From assembly GCA_022376925.1 (NCBI GenBank), contig JAIOJX010000004.1, forward strand, positions 620,001 through 684,000: a stretch of 64,000 nt of DNA. The letters run 5' to 3'. The notes under the pieces are model-generated. The model saw only the letters and a program-made list of their open reading frames with translations, was not told the DNA's origin and did not search any database. The stretch is from Tragulus kanchil (taxonomy: Eukaryota; Chordata; Mammalia; Artiodactyla; Tragulidae). The position numbers were made by a program, and so were the translations under genes. Below, one piece after another: positions 50,701-61,831 of the stretch. How positions within the stretch are numbered: position 1 is the stretch's first letter; every line of letters starts with the position of its first letter.

Positions 50701-53700
50701 ACTCATTAGTATCATCTGGAGAAATACATGTTCTCAAAGAAAATCAAGTATATAAATTTTTCTTGAAAATGAACATAATGAATATTCAGAAGGAAACTAG
50801 AAAAGATAAAAAAGGTTAGAGAAGAAACAGTAGGAGAACTGGAATACTGACATATAGGAATCAAGAAGGAGTTTTCAAGAGTTGGGAGTGGTCAAGAATA
50901 GAATATTCTTGAAGAATATCATAAATCATAAACATGTTATAAATAACTAATGGCTATGTTCTGAATGATGTCATTTTTAGAATAGTTTTGGTAGTGTGGA
51001 AAGAGTATTAAAACAGGAGCAGTAGAAGCCAAGTCAGAGATGGGTTAGGAAAACTGGTATAAAGGGAGCAGATAAAGAAAGGAACTGATTTAACCACATA
51101 GCTAGCATTTTTCAATAAAGAGAGGAAATCTTACATTCTAGGAGTGTGCAAGGATGTCTGCAAATTATCATTGGACTTTTTAAACTAAAATATTTATATT
51201 CAACATTAAAAAATCAAAGATCATGGCATCTATTCATGGCAAATCGAAGGGGAAAACGTGGAAACCGTGATAGATTTTATTTTCTTGGGCTTCAAAATCA
51301 TTTCAGATGGAAACTATAGCCATGTAACAAATGCAGAATACTGTTCACTTGTCTCCTCTGTTAAAGAAGCAATGAAATCAGTAGTTTCAAGTAAGATAAC
51401 TTGTCTCCAGGTATTGAAGGGGTGTTGAAACTTGAAAGAAATGGAGGCAAAGAGAGTACAGAAATGCTGAGTATGGGTATAGGTGGTAAATCTGACACTG
51501 ATGAAGAGGATTAAAATGAAGAAATACATGAAATGTAAAACTTGCAGAGGGATAGAAATAGTGATGTTTTAAAAACTGAGGGCAGGTTGAAAAATATGAA
51601 GAATGGTGTTGTGATGAAAAGAAGAAAAATTAGAATGTAAAACTGGTTTGGAGGGAAAAACAAAGAGCTATACTTTGAACACAAATTAATATTAAGTATG
51701 AATCAAACTGTTGACCAAAGGTGCCTTGTAACTTTCTGACAAGTAGAAATTGGAGTTTGTAAATTTGCAGACTCAAGAGAAAAAGTTTAGAACTCATTAG
51801 TATCATCTGGAGAAATACATGTTCTCAAAGAAAATCAAGTATATAAATTTTTCTTGAAAATGAACATAATGAATATTCAGAAGGAAACTAGAAAAGATAA
51901 AAAAGGTTAGAGAAGAAACAGTAGGAGAACTGGAATACTGACATATAGGAATCAAGAAGGAGTTTTCAAGAGTTGGGAGTGGTCAAGAATAGAATATTCT
52001 TGAAGAATATCATAAATCATAAACATGTTATAAATAACTAATGGCTATGTTCTGAATGATGTCATTTTTAGAATAGTTTTGGTAGTGTGGAAAGAGTATT
52101 AAAACAGGAGCAGTAGAAGCCAAGTCAGAGATGGGTTAGGAAAACTGGTATAAAGGGAGCAGATAAAGAAAGGAACTGATTTAACCACATAGCTAGCATT
52201 TTTCAATAAAGAGAGGAAATCTTACATTCTAGGAGTGTGCAAGGATGTCTGCAAATTATCATTGGACTTTTTAAACTAAAATATTTATATTCAACATTAA
52301 AAAATCAAAGATCATGGCATCTATTCATGGCAAATCGAAGGGGAAAACGTGGAAACCGTGATAGATTTTATTTTCTTGGGCTTCAAAATCATTTCAGATG
52401 GAAACTATAGCCATGAAATCAAAAGATGCTTGCTCCTTGGAAGAAAAGCTATAACAAATCTAGACAGCATATTCAAAAGCACAGAAATCATTTTGCTGAC
52501 AAAGGTCTGTACAGTCAAAGCTATGGTTTTTCCAGTAGTCATGTATAACTGTGAGAATTGAACCATAAAAAAGGCTGAGCACTGAAGAATTTATGCTTTT
52601 GATTTGTGATGTTGGTGAAGACTCTTGAGAGTCCCTTGAACTGCAAAGAGATCAAATCAGTTAACCCTAAAGAAAATCAATCTTGAATATCCATTAGAAG
52701 AACTGAAGCTGAAGCTGAATCTCCAATACTGATGCAAAGGGATGGCTCACTGGAAAAGATTCCGACTCTGGGAAAAATGGAAGGCAGAAGGAGAAGAGGA
52801 GGACAGAAGATGAAGTGGTTGGATGGTATCACCAAGTCAATGGACATAAATCTGAGCAAGCTCCAGGGAATGGTGAAGGACAGGAAAGCTTGGTGTACAC
52901 AGTCCTTGGGGTCACAACAAGTTGGACATGACTGAGCAACTAAATTGAACTGAGCCTCTGAAAGTTGGACTAACTAAATGAAACAAATGGAGGCACTTGT
53001 TAAATCTAACACCAATCTAAATTTTTTTTAAAAAAAGGTTATGTTAAATAAAGCTTGGTGAGAAATAATGGGTTTGAAAATTCTAGAATGTTATAAATTC
53101 ACATTTTTAGTGCTTATGATAGTAATATTCCATATGACACTTGATACTTAGCAAAATATTTTCATAGTATTTATCTTTACAACAACCCTGGAAGATAGGA
53201 ATTACCCCCATGTTAAAGATGATAAAAATTTAAACTTGGAACTGAGTGTTGTACAATATAATGAAGTTAATAAGTGGGAGGAGCAGAATACAAACCTAGG
53301 TTAGGTCTAATACCATCTTCGGGGTAATCCCCCAGAATCAGAGAGTATTAAGGCATCTGAAATAGAAAAGGGTTGGGGGGTTGTATATCAGCTCTCCCTG
53401 GGTCTCCCAAATGCCTTATGAAGGAAATGTAGAAGGAGAAAAGATAATCCTATCATTACCCTTTGTCTAGAGCTGCCCCATCTTCTACTGAGAAGCCAGT
53501 TGCTTAGATTCCATTTAAAGGAGTCCAAAATAAAAATATAAAAGAGGAGAGAAATTTTAAGCTGAGGAATGGCATGACGCTCCAAAATGAGTCTACTTAT
53601 TTTCAGTTGTGAATTCTTTCTAGTCTCAATACTGCCTGGCTCTTGGTCTCATAGAAGGGATTTCTGGCTGGCTCCGCAAAGGCATTCTTAACCTTCCCCA

Positions 53701-56700
53701 GTCTCTGGACTCTCTGAGGGTGGTCCTTTTCTGTCCGTAATCATCAAGCTACGATTTTTCACACAGTGAGTGCAGAGGATCCTTTAGACATGAAGAATAA
53801 AGCATTGGGACAATAGCTATTTCTCCCAACCAACTGAAGAACTAAAGACCTAGCTTTATTTAAACTATTCCACTGTAAATTACAGCTACAACATGGATTA
53901 TCAAAGCTGAAGCATCCTTAGAGATTTTCTATTCTGGTGGTACTTAACATTCTTTATGAGTTACAGTGCCTTTCAGAGTGTGATGAGAGATGAAGCAGGG
54001 CAGACCTACAGCAAGAGGCTTCTTTTCTATATTATTCCTTCAGCACTATTTCAAATATTCCACGCTGACTTTCTACATCTCTTAGATGACCAAATTTGAG
54101 CCTTATAAAAGTCCTGGGAATGAAGCATGGCAACTGTATCTAGATTTTTGCTTGTTTTTAAAGTTTTGGTTAAAAAAAATTGAGGCACAGATGTTGAGTA
54201 TGTTGTCCAAGATAACAAAACTGCCCAATGGCAAGTGGCAGAACAAGTTCAGATGTAGAACGTCCTAAGCTTACTTCAGGGATCATGGGAAGCCACAGCA
54301 ATTTACAAGTATGTAAGCTTGTAGCTGTGTTAACTTAAGGAGGCTTATTCTTTTACCATTTAATTGATTTGATTTGATTCACTGAAATCTCTTTTTAACC
54401 CCATTCTCATGCCCACGGGCAGTGGGAGGGTCAAGTGGGTTTTTGGACAGAGGTGAGATCTAGGAATTCTCAAAGTAAAAATGCTCCCCAAGTACCACTT
54501 CTATATTGCTTTCTGAAGGACAAAAGAGGCTGCATCACAAGATCAGAGGGCTGGATGCCAAGAAAAGGTGGCTTAAGGAGGCCTCTCCTTCAAGTAAGAG
54601 ACTTTCTTTTTTCCTTTTCTTTACCTGACCTGAGAGGCCATTTTTGGTGTCTTCCCCTTATATGAGCTTCTTTGCTGTAAACATCTTTGCCACAACTGTT
54701 TTAGCCAGTGTTTAACTCACTAGCTATAAGGCAATTTTGCTGTAAAAGATAAACAGGTTGATGGTTTAGCTTCCTTTGGTTGACAGTTTGGTTTCATTTC
54801 TCCACTGATGCAGTATTCCCATTTTTATATTGCATAAGTCTTGGCCTTTATAATGGTCTAGACAGTGATGAGCACACTGGCAGTCTTAAAATACTGAAAA
54901 TAAAAGTTACACATATAGGCTTAATAGAAAATATGGTAGTAGTACTTATGTGGCAATATAATAGGAACACACAAGTGTAAAAGCTTTACAAGAAAATAAA
55001 GTTACAAATGTGTATCCTAGTATTTGGAAAATAATACCTCTCTCTCTCTCTTTTTTTTTAAAGATTTATTTATTTATTTATTTTGGTGGGGGTGGGGGTG
55101 GGGAGGGAGAGGAGCAGGCGGGCCACTTCTATTGGTCTTTTATTTGTCCATTTTCATCCATCTTTTTTCTTCGGCCCGTGTGGGCCTCCCATTGCGGCGG
55201 CCTCTGTTGTCGCAGAGCATCGGCTCTGGGCGCATGCGCTCTAGAGCTCTGGCTCGGTAGTTGGACACATCAGTCCAGCCTCTCTCCACGCGGCACGTGG
55301 GATCTTCCCAGGCCAGGGCTCGAACCGGCGCCAATTGCACTGCAAGGCGGTGTCCTTACCCACTGGACTACCAGGGAAGCCCTTTTTTTTTTTTAATGCC
55401 TCTCTTAATGACAGCTGAAGTTTTGGGGGAGACAAATTAGCAGAAAAAGGTATAACACAATGAAATAAAGACATTGAAGACACATGCATAGGTACAACCC
55501 ACAAAATGAAAAGAGGTATTTGCCCAATATAGTCATGAATCTGCACACACTCTACATGCATTCAAATATGCTGTACTTTGTAATAAAGCCTTTATAATTT
55601 TGCTATGAAAAATAAATTTCATTGTATTATATTCTCATTTATGACTTTTATTTTTAGTAATTTTATCTTTTATGACAAAAGCGCCTTATTTTCAACTAGC
55701 TATGCTGAAAGTGTTTGTGGTGGCAAACACATTTGTGGCAAAGATGTTTACAGCAAAGAAGTTGATGGTGAAAATACTTAGAACCTGTAGGGAGACACAT
55801 ATCTCTGCCTGAGATGCCCTTTTTCTTAGCTTCCAAGCTGCCTGTATTTGTCCCATTGTGGTATTCATGACACACAGTGCTGTAATTTTCTGCCCTTCTC
55901 TGATTCCCTAATGCAGATAAGATAGTGAACTTACTGATACATTTAGTATCAGTGGTTGCTTTTCCTCTTTATTTCACTAGCACCCAGCATTGTGTTTTCA
56001 AAATACTAGTGAGCCATTAGCTCTTTGTGAAATAAAGGAAAACACAGTGATTCTGTGGTTTATTTTCTTGGCTCAGATACACAACTGGAACTGTGTACTT
56101 TAGTGACATAAATACAAAATGCATTAGTTTTTAAAAAATATATATTCTATGGTTTCCCTGGTGGCTGAGACAGTAAGAAATCTGTCTGCAATGTAGGAGA
56201 CCCAGGTTCGATCACTGGGGCGAGAAAGTTTCCCTGAAGAAAGAAATGGCAACTCATTCCAGTATTCTTGCCTGGAAAATCCCAAAGACAGAGAAGCCTG
56301 GTGGGCTACAGTTCATAGGGGTGCAGAGTCTGACATAACTGAGTGACTAACACACACATATTATATGGTTTATAATGTCTTAAAGATTTTCCAGCTTTTA
56401 TTATTCTCTATTTAGAGACCTAAAGAAATGATTACTCTCCTGGAGTGGCATGAGAAAATGCAGTTATCTTTAAGAGCAGAGGAGAAAGTAGACCTGTAGG
56501 TAGGATTATAAGAAAACTAGGTATCTTCTGTCTGACCAACCCTTAAGAAAATCACTGGTCAGCATCATACTACCAAATCTTAATAGTACAAGATGCCATA
56601 TTTCAACCAAAAGTATATATTCAAGAGTTTTTGATACCTTAAATCTAATATATGTGATAACATTTTAAAACTCAGTTGTATGACTTTTTTTTGATGGGTA

Positions 56701-59700
56701 TCACCTCATGAAAAGCTTCAGGGGGCTTTGTCAGTATACAATGATTTGCTAATACTTTAAACAAATGATTCATCTTACCTATGCCCATACAGTCCCCAAA
56801 TAAAGTATATTAACAAAGTCTACATGGCCTAGCTATAAGAATGGTCAAGGCATATTGTGACAGTTGGTCTTTATTTCTCTCAGTGAGGATTTGTTGGAAA
56901 TCAACCATTGTTTACTATTGGAAATTCTGCGTCAGCTATGAGAAGTATGTTCAATCACTTGTCTCAGTGTTTTTGTTTGTGTGGCACTGGTAAGCCTCTT
57001 AATTTCCTGAGGATCAATATTCACATCTGTAAATTGGCTAATATGCATGATATTGTTCAATGTGCATCTCAGGTTATTATAAGACAACAGAGTTGATACA
57101 AAGTCTGAGAAACTATGAAAATAGGTAACAGAGTATGAAGCAACTGATAAACATAAGACGTACTATTTTAATGAAACTATGATGGCGTCAATTATGGTCC
57201 CTCTATTCATGTTCAAGTGTCACTTCAATTCACACAGTTGTCATCTGAAGAAGTTAAGTTCTGCCTACTGCATACTGCCTGCACCCTGGGATAAGATGGC
57301 TTAAATGTTACCTGCACACTAAATATTGACTCAGTTAACACTGAATTGAAAAGAGTCTTAAAACTCCAGACTACTCCTGAGCGATCACTATACCTGAGGA
57401 GATATATTAGTAGCATAATCATTCCTTCTGCAGAGCCCATGATGATACTCGTTAATTGGTCACAGCATGCTTTCTTACCAAGGCTGAACACAACCTCAGA
57501 TTTCTTCAAAATAGAACAGGTTAGGGAAGCCATTACTCAGTTATTGTAGTAGGCACAAAAGTTCAAATTCTACAGATTCTGGGACAGAGAAAATTAATGT
57601 AAAGATACTAGAATTCTGTTTTCAAGAGATAACAAACAGGGCTTTCCTGGTGGTCCAATGGGTAAGGACACCGCCTTGCAATGCATGGGGCACCAGTTCG
57701 ATCCCTGGCCTGGGAAGACCCCACGTGCCGCAGAGCGGCTGGACCGATGCGTCCAACTACCGAGCCAGAGCTCTGGATTGTATGCGTCCAGAGCCAGTGC
57801 CCTGCAACGAGAGGGGTCACTGCGACAGGAGGCCCATGCAGGGCAAAGAACCAGGATAAATAAATGAAAGATCAATAGAAGTGGCCAAAAAAATAATAGA
57901 GAGAGAGAGAGAGAGACAACAAACAAATGTAGCAGCCACAGGGGAAACTAACCAGCTATCAGACAACGCCTGGGAGCTCCTTGCAGTGATCATCTGTGTC
58001 TTTAAAGCAATGTAGAAAGAATGTTTTGGGACTTACACTAATATGAGTTTTCTTGTTTTACTTTTTGTCTGTGCCATATAGCATGAGGGATCTTAGTTCC
58101 TGTTCCCACAGGAATTAAACCTATGTCCCCTGCAGGGGAAATGTGGAGCCCTAACCACTGGACAGCCAGGGAATTTCCCAATAGTTTTTTTTTTTTCTTT
58201 CTTTCTTTCTTTCCCATTTAAAGAACAAAAACTACTCTCAATTGGAACGACTTAGCATTCAAACAAAACGTCATACCTATAGCACCTGCTTCACTGCTCC
58301 TGTAAGGAGTAAGTACCTGCCTTACATCATTAACTTACTCCTGAATACAGTGACTAAAGACATGTATTTCCTAATTTTTAAAGTTTTAATGATATTTCTA
58401 GCTAGAAAATGAAATTGATTTTTATTTCTACATATAATACTATGTCTAAATTTAAGTTTGCTGCCCACAACTTCTGTTCTGAGGAACAGTGCCCTAGACA
58501 GAATGCACTAATATCTATGTTTCTGTGTTTACTTTGCTAGGTTGACTGTGGTGAGTTCAAGGACCCCAAAGTCTACTGTACTCGAGAATCTAATCCCCAC
58601 TGTGGTTCTGATGGCCAGACATATGGCAATAAATGTGCTTTCTGTAAGGCAGTGGCGTAAGTATCACACTCACTAAATCTCCTCTGCAAGCACAAACTTC
58701 CAGAATAAGATAATGACATTTTCTTTGAGATTTTCTAGAAAGTTCTACTCATATGCATCCATAGAAACTGAAGAAATAAGCTTCAGGCAAATTAGTTGAA
58801 AACAAATGGATCAAAAACAAACCCCTGAAATTATCTGAAGTTATCTATATTATCTAAAAACATAATCTCAGCTGTTTCACTTTGTTAGTATTTTTGACTC
58901 AGGGGAAATTTTTAAAATTTATGTCATTAAGCATACTGATACATTTTCTTATTTTTTCATTTATTTCTAATTAAAACTTCAATCATTTTTATCCAATTAT
59001 GTTTGTTGTTATTATTATTATTTTGGAAAAGATAAAAGAAAGTTTTAGAGATGCAGTCAAATTAGAAAATTCCTCAAAATCAGAAATATGAAAAACTTGA
59101 GAAAATTATCAATAAAATGCCTGAATATTTGGTTCAACTTCTTACATCTTCTATCAGGTTAGACCTATGACAGTATGCTCTCTTTCCCATTATATCTCCA
59201 ATCACTTTATTTTTCCAGTTGTATACATATTTAGTCTTAGATAATGAACAGTTAAAAACCAAAACATCTAAACCTTAGTAAAACTCTGAAGTTTAGGATT
59301 TGTGCTTTCTGTAGTTAGGCCAGCTGTTACTTCCAAGTGCATTTAATTAACCCCTGCTTAATCATAGACATGAATACCTGTGAACCAACTAGCTATATGA
59401 AAGAGTTAAATCTTTTCCAACCTCTGTGATGGGTAGTAATGCACTAGCTGTAATTTTTAAAGTTTTAATGATATTTCTAGCTAGAAAATGAAATTGATTT
59501 TTATTTCTACATATAATACTATGTCTAAATTTAAGTTTGCTGCCCACAACTTCTGTTCTGAGGAACAGTGCCCTAGACAGAATGCACTAATATCTATGTT
59601 TCTGTGTTTACTTTGCTAGGTTGACTGTGGTGAGTTCAAGGACCCCAAAGTCTACTGTACTCGAGAATCTAATCCCCACTGTGGTTCTGATGGCCAGACA

Positions 59701-60605
59701 TATGGCAATAAATGTGCTTTCTGTAAGGCAGTGGTGTAAGTATCACACTCACTAAATCTCCTCTGCAAGCACAAACTTCCAGAATAAGATAATGACATTT
59801 TCTTTGAGATTTTCTAGAAAGTTCTACTCATATGCATCCATAGAAACTGAAGAAATAAGCTTCAGGCAAATTAGTTGAAAACAAATGGATCAAAAACAAA
59901 CCCTGAAATTATCTGAAGTTATCTATATTATCTAAAAACATAATCTCAGCTGTTTCACTTTGTTAGTATTTTTGACTCAGGGGAAATTTTTAAAATTTAT
60001 GTCATTAAGCATACTGATACATTTTCTTATTTTTTCATTTATTTCTAATTAAAACTTCAATCATTTTTATCCAATTATGTTTGTTGTTATTATTATTATT
60101 TTGGAAAAGATAAAAGAAAGTTTTAGAGATGCAGTCAAATTAGAAAATTCCTCAAAATCAGAAATATGAAAAACTTGAGAAAATTATCAATAAAATGCCT
60201 GAATATTTGGTTCAACTTCTTACATCTTCTATCAGGTTAGACCTATGACAGTATGCTCTCTTTCCCATTATATCTCCAATCACTTTATTTTTCCAGTTGT
60301 ATACATATTTAGTCTTAGATAATGAACAGTTAAAAACCAAAACATCTAAACCTTAGTAAAACTCTGAAGTTTAGGATTTGTGCTTTCTGTAGTTAGGCCA
60401 GCTGTTACTTCCAAGTGCATTTAATTAACCCCTGCTTAATCATAGACATGAATACCTGTGAACCAACTAGCTATATGAAAGAGTTAAATCTTTTTCCAAC
60501 CTCTGTGATGGGTAGTAATGATATTTCACTAAGCATGTATTTGTCTTTCTTTTTTGTAGGAAAAGTGGTGGGAAAATCAACCTAAAGCACCGAGGAAAAT
60601 GCTGA
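39693..60605 (+). CDS. SPINK6: SPINK6, Kazal-type serine protease inhibitor (4 coding exons)
   Basis: Join 39693-39750, 45635-45657, 58541-58656, 60560-60605 (58+23+116+46 nt), giving 80 codons plus TGA; all introns are GT-AG with phases 1, 0 and 2. Seen: residues 1-23 form a signal peptide ([20 protein letters not shown] start); one Kazal domain spans about 28-80 with cysteines 30, 40, 48, 59, 62 and 80, spaced C-x9-C-x7-C-x10-C-x2-C-x17-C; the [11 protein letters not shown] signature is intact. The P1 position (second residue after Cys40) is Arg42. Known: SPINK6 is a secreted epidermal inhibitor of kallikrein-related peptidases (KLK5, KLK7, KLK14) with Arg at P1 and 80 residues, so length, exon layout and sequence fit orthology. 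Odd: exons 1, 3 and 4 each occur twice about 1.1-1.3 kb apart. With exon 3 copy 1 residue 66 is Ala; with copy 2 it is Val. The gene sits in a SPINK cluster in other mammals, but no second SPINK gene is visible here. Confidence 0.95.
40745..40751 (+). promoter_or_regulatory. SPINK6: TATA box of SPINK6, copy 2
   Basis: Second copy of the TATATAA box, 105 bases before the ATG of exon 1 copy 2. The one-base spacing difference comes from a T-run length difference in the 5'UTR. Confidence 0.5.
40850..40907 (+). other. SPINK6: SPINK6 coding exon 1, copy 2
   Basis: Second copy of exon 1 with the same coding bases and the same GTGAGT donor, lying in the second unit of the 38984/40144 tandem pair. 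It is nearer to exon 2. If the duplication is real it would be an alternative first exon with its own promoter; more likely it is the same exon assembled twice. Confidence 0.85.
41304..42539. other. SPINK6 intron 1, unique part
   Basis: No repeat or exon recognised apart from the doubled block starting at 41581. Confidence 0.6.
41581..43807 (+). repeat. Tandem pair 13: 41581-42705 and 42706-43807
   Basis: Direct copies, offset about 1125, in SPINK6 intron 1. The last 115 bases of copy 1 (about 42590-42705) are a scrambled version of the SINE that is collinear in copy 2. Confidence 0.93.
43685..43917 (-). mobile_element. CHR-like SINE, reverse, in SPINK6 intron 1
   Basis: Reversed SINE ending in the complement of the GGGCTTCC start (GGAAGCCC at 43909-43916). 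A damaged version of its right part lies at about 42545-42705. Confidence 0.85.
43918..44750. other. SPINK6 intron 1, unique part
   Basis: AT-rich; nothing recognised. Confidence 0.6.
44752..45155 (-). mobile_element. L1 3'UTR, reverse, in SPINK6 intron 1
   Basis: An A/(TA)n run (44752-44789) followed by the complement of an L1 3'UTR (ACAACAAAATTATG-like start, TAGTATACTAACACA at the far end). The only L1 sequence inside SPINK6, and antisense to it. Confidence 0.8.
45635..45657 (+). other. SPINK6: SPINK6 exon 2, 23-nt microexon
   Basis: Bases 45635-45657 complete codon 20 and add VFSQGAQ, the end of the signal peptide and the mature N terminus. The acceptor is preceded by an almost pure pyrimidine tract of about 33 nt (45598-45630) and CAG; the donor is GTCAGT. 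It is the only coding exon present once in the window. Confidence 0.92.
45658..46390. other. SPINK6 intron 2, unique part
   Basis: AT-rich; includes an (AAAT/TTTA) low-complexity stretch at 45885-45955. Nothing else recognised. Confidence 0.6.
46391..48489 (+). repeat. Tandem pair 14: 46391-47414 and 47464-48489
   Basis: Direct copies, offset 1073, in SPINK6 intron 2, with about 49 ill-matching bases (47415-47463) between them. A-run difference near 47150/48224. Carries a reverse Bov-tA and the start of a BovB tail. Confidence 0.93.
46795..47025 (-). mobile_element. Bov-tA SINE, reverse
   Basis: BovB-type tail (CTGACTCCTTGCAACATTTA) then the reversed tRNA-like head (AACCCAGGGATCGAACCC, CACCTGGGAAGCTCC). 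Pair 14 copy at 47868-48098. A (TG)n run lies just upstream (46691-46713). Confidence 0.88.
48395..48715 (+). mobile_element. BovB (RTE) LINE 3' end
   Basis: Matches the last part of the BovB ORF and 3' end: CTCATTGGAAAAGA, GATGCTGGG, GGCAGGAGAAGAAGG, GAGTTGGACATGACTGAGCA. Truncated and decayed. The first 90 bases also occur at 47325-47414 (pair 14). Confidence 0.88.
48716..50230. other. SPINK6 intron 2, unique part
   Basis: 1.5 kb without recognised repeats or exons. Confidence 0.6.
50231..52412 (+). repeat. Tandem pair 15: 50231-51321 and 51322-52412
   Basis: Direct copies, offset 1091, in SPINK6 intron 2; I noticed no substitution by eye. Copy 1 ends inside a BovB fragment that continues properly only after copy 2. 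Confidence 0.95.
52286..52955 (+). mobile_element. BovB (RTE) LINE fragment
   Basis: Translations give the BovB ORF C-terminal part: frame 52349-52561 ([37 protein letters not shown]) and frame 52732-52935 ([33 protein letters not shown]), with stops and shifts between. The first 127 bases also end copy 1 of pair 15 (51195-51321). Confidence 0.9.
52956..55030. other. SPINK6 intron 2, unique part
   Basis: Over 2 kb with no repeat family, splice-framed exon or conserved motif recognised. Confidence 0.6.
55063..55382 (-). mobile_element. CHR-like SINE, long form, reverse
   Basis: Reversed (AAAT)n tail, G-rich tract (complement of the C-rich tract), GCGCATGCGCTC middle and GGAAGCCC end, followed by a T-run. 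CCTCTCTC-type sequence on both sides could be an imperfect target repeat. Confidence 0.88.
55383..56150. other. SPINK6 intron 2, unique part
   Basis: Nothing recognised. Confidence 0.6.
56151..56356 (+). mobile_element. Bov-tA SINE
   Basis: Head TTTCCCTGGTGGCTGAGACA, B-box-like GGTTCGATCAC, tail CAGTATTCTTGCCTGGAAAA, end GAGTGACTAACAC followed by ACAC. Confidence 0.88.
56357..57638. other. SPINK6 intron 2, unique part
   Basis: No repeat family recognised. A 102-codon reverse frame at 57225-57533 has no known motif. Confidence 0.55.
57639..57912 (+). mobile_element. CHR-like SINE, short form
   Basis: Starts GGGCTTTCCTGGTGGTCCAA and ends AGAAGTGGCCAAAAAA plus (GA)n. Flanking GAGATAACAAACA (57626-57638) and GAGACAACAAACA (about 57913-57925) make a target repeat with one mismatch. 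Confidence 0.88.
58060..58182 (-). mobile_element. Older CHR-type SINE, reverse
   Basis: Matches in reverse the older cetartiodactyl tRNA-derived SINE: GGGAAATTCCCTGGCTGTCC start, GGTTAGGGCTCC and AACTAAGATCCCTCATGC (all read on the minus strand). A CTTT-rich stretch follows (58183-58212). Confidence 0.75.
58541..58656 (+). other. SPINK6: SPINK6 exon 3, copy 1 (Ala66 allele)
   Basis: 116 nt encoding the first five cysteines of the Kazal domain and the reactive-site loop (Cys40-Thr-Arg42). Acceptor TTTGCTAG, donor GTAAGT. The last base before the donor is C, so the split codon becomes GCG (Ala66). Its twin at 59620-59735 has T (Val). Confidence 0.92.
59620..59735 (+). other. SPINK6: SPINK6 exon 3, copy 2 (Val66 allele)
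   Basis: Differs from copy 1 by one base, the last exon base (T for C), restoring GTG Val at residue 66, the residue I know from SPINK6 in other mammals. The exon is 116 nt with start phase 0 and end phase 2, so a transcript containing both exon 3 copies would be frameshifted; only one copy can be used. Confidence 0.88.
60560..60605 (+). other. SPINK6: SPINK6 exon 4 coding part, copy 1
   Basis: Completes codon 66 and encodes the last 14 residues through Cys80, then TGA at 60603-60605. Acceptor is TTTTTTGTAG. The 3'UTR follows, with AATAAA at 60774-60779. Confidence 0.92.
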
Positions 60606-60773
60606 ATCAGAGCCAGTGTTTTCTGTTGACCTTCCAGCTGTCTCATCCCTTTTGTCTAGCCTCTGCTTTTACTTTACTCTTCTCTAGTGAATCTCTTCAA
60701 TTTATTAAGACACATCTTCTACTCTACCTTGAGCTTGGGGTGTTCAATATATATTTCCCTTGATTCACTTGTC

Positions 60774-60779
60774 AATAAA
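60774..60779 (+). terminator. SPINK6: Polyadenylation signal of SPINK6 (copy 1)
   Basis: AATAAA 169 bases after the stop codon, with a GT-rich stretch about 20-40 bases downstream. The second copy is at 62046-62051. Confidence 0.75.
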
Positions 60780-61831
60780 AGTAAATTCTATAGAAGCATT
60801 GTTTGTTTTTATACATTGTGATAAAAAAGACATACAAATACAATATAGAATACTGACTTAGCATAAACTTGGATAAAAATATGTGTTCTTCTGATGGAAA
60901 TAAACCATGCAGTTACTGTGGGGTCCTAGGAAAACTCTTTATTCTTGAAATTTGAATGTAAATAATGAAAGATTTTTTTTTGCCCCTCCCTCCCAATCAC
61001 CCCACCCTTTCTTCCAAAAGATTTTTAATGAAATGACCATATGTTTATAATCATTTTACAGTATCTATGATTTAAGTCTTAAGTCAGGAATTATAGTTTC
61101 TTCCCAATTTCAGGAAAAATATTTTAACTAAAATAAAACATTTATTCTCTCTGGACATTATCTCTATGGAATGATGAATTAAGCTACTACATAATAGAGA
61201 CTTCATAAAGACATATTTTATTTGGCTTCCCAGCAATATCAAAGGGGCTAGCAGAAAGAAGTGAATATATTCAATAAATAATGAATAGCTGCAAAGTCTC
61301 CAAAAGTGTGTACATTAAGGAAGGGGATTAACTGATCTTAATCATGGAATGAGAGAACTGGATGAAATGTGAGAAATCTAAAGGCCCAGAGAAAGCTTAC
61401 TTATACTGCAAAAGAAAAAAAACTTCAGTTAGCACAAAAGTCAAGGTTACAACATAGCTCTTTTGAGAACCACCTCAGTCTCTAATTAGTTGACTCAAGC
61501 TGGATATATAAATATCTCGTTCAGAGCCATCTAGTTTGAAACACTGAAAAACCTCCCTTTGAAAACTCTGATTCAGTAAAGCATGTATTTACAGATAACA
61601 TCTTCCTGGGTAAACTCACACAGAAGACCTCTCATATACAATTACTAGGTGATCTTCCTCTGCGAGCAAGCATTTATTGGGTGCCCATTCTGAAGCAGGT
61701 TCTGGTCTTCCTGCTTTGAATATAGTTATTCATGGGGGTGAGAAAGGAAAAAAAAATCCATCTTACATCACAGGAAGGGGCAATAGAGATACTTTTTCTT
61801 CTAAGCAGGTATTTGTCTTTCTTTTTTGTAG

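Larger units (their letters stand above)
58372..60520 (+). repeat. Tandem pair 16 (SPINK6 exon 3)
   Basis: 58372-59441 and 59451-60520, offset 1079, with 9 filler bases (59442-59450). Differences: C/T at the exon 3 end and CCCC/CCC near 58825/59903, plus a T-run near 59411/60490. Confidence 0.95.

Noticed and set aside
57225..57533. 102-codon reverse frame in SPINK6 intron 2
   Set aside because: Considered as an unrecognised exon or processed pseudogene, but no family motif, splice context or poly(A) tail is visible.
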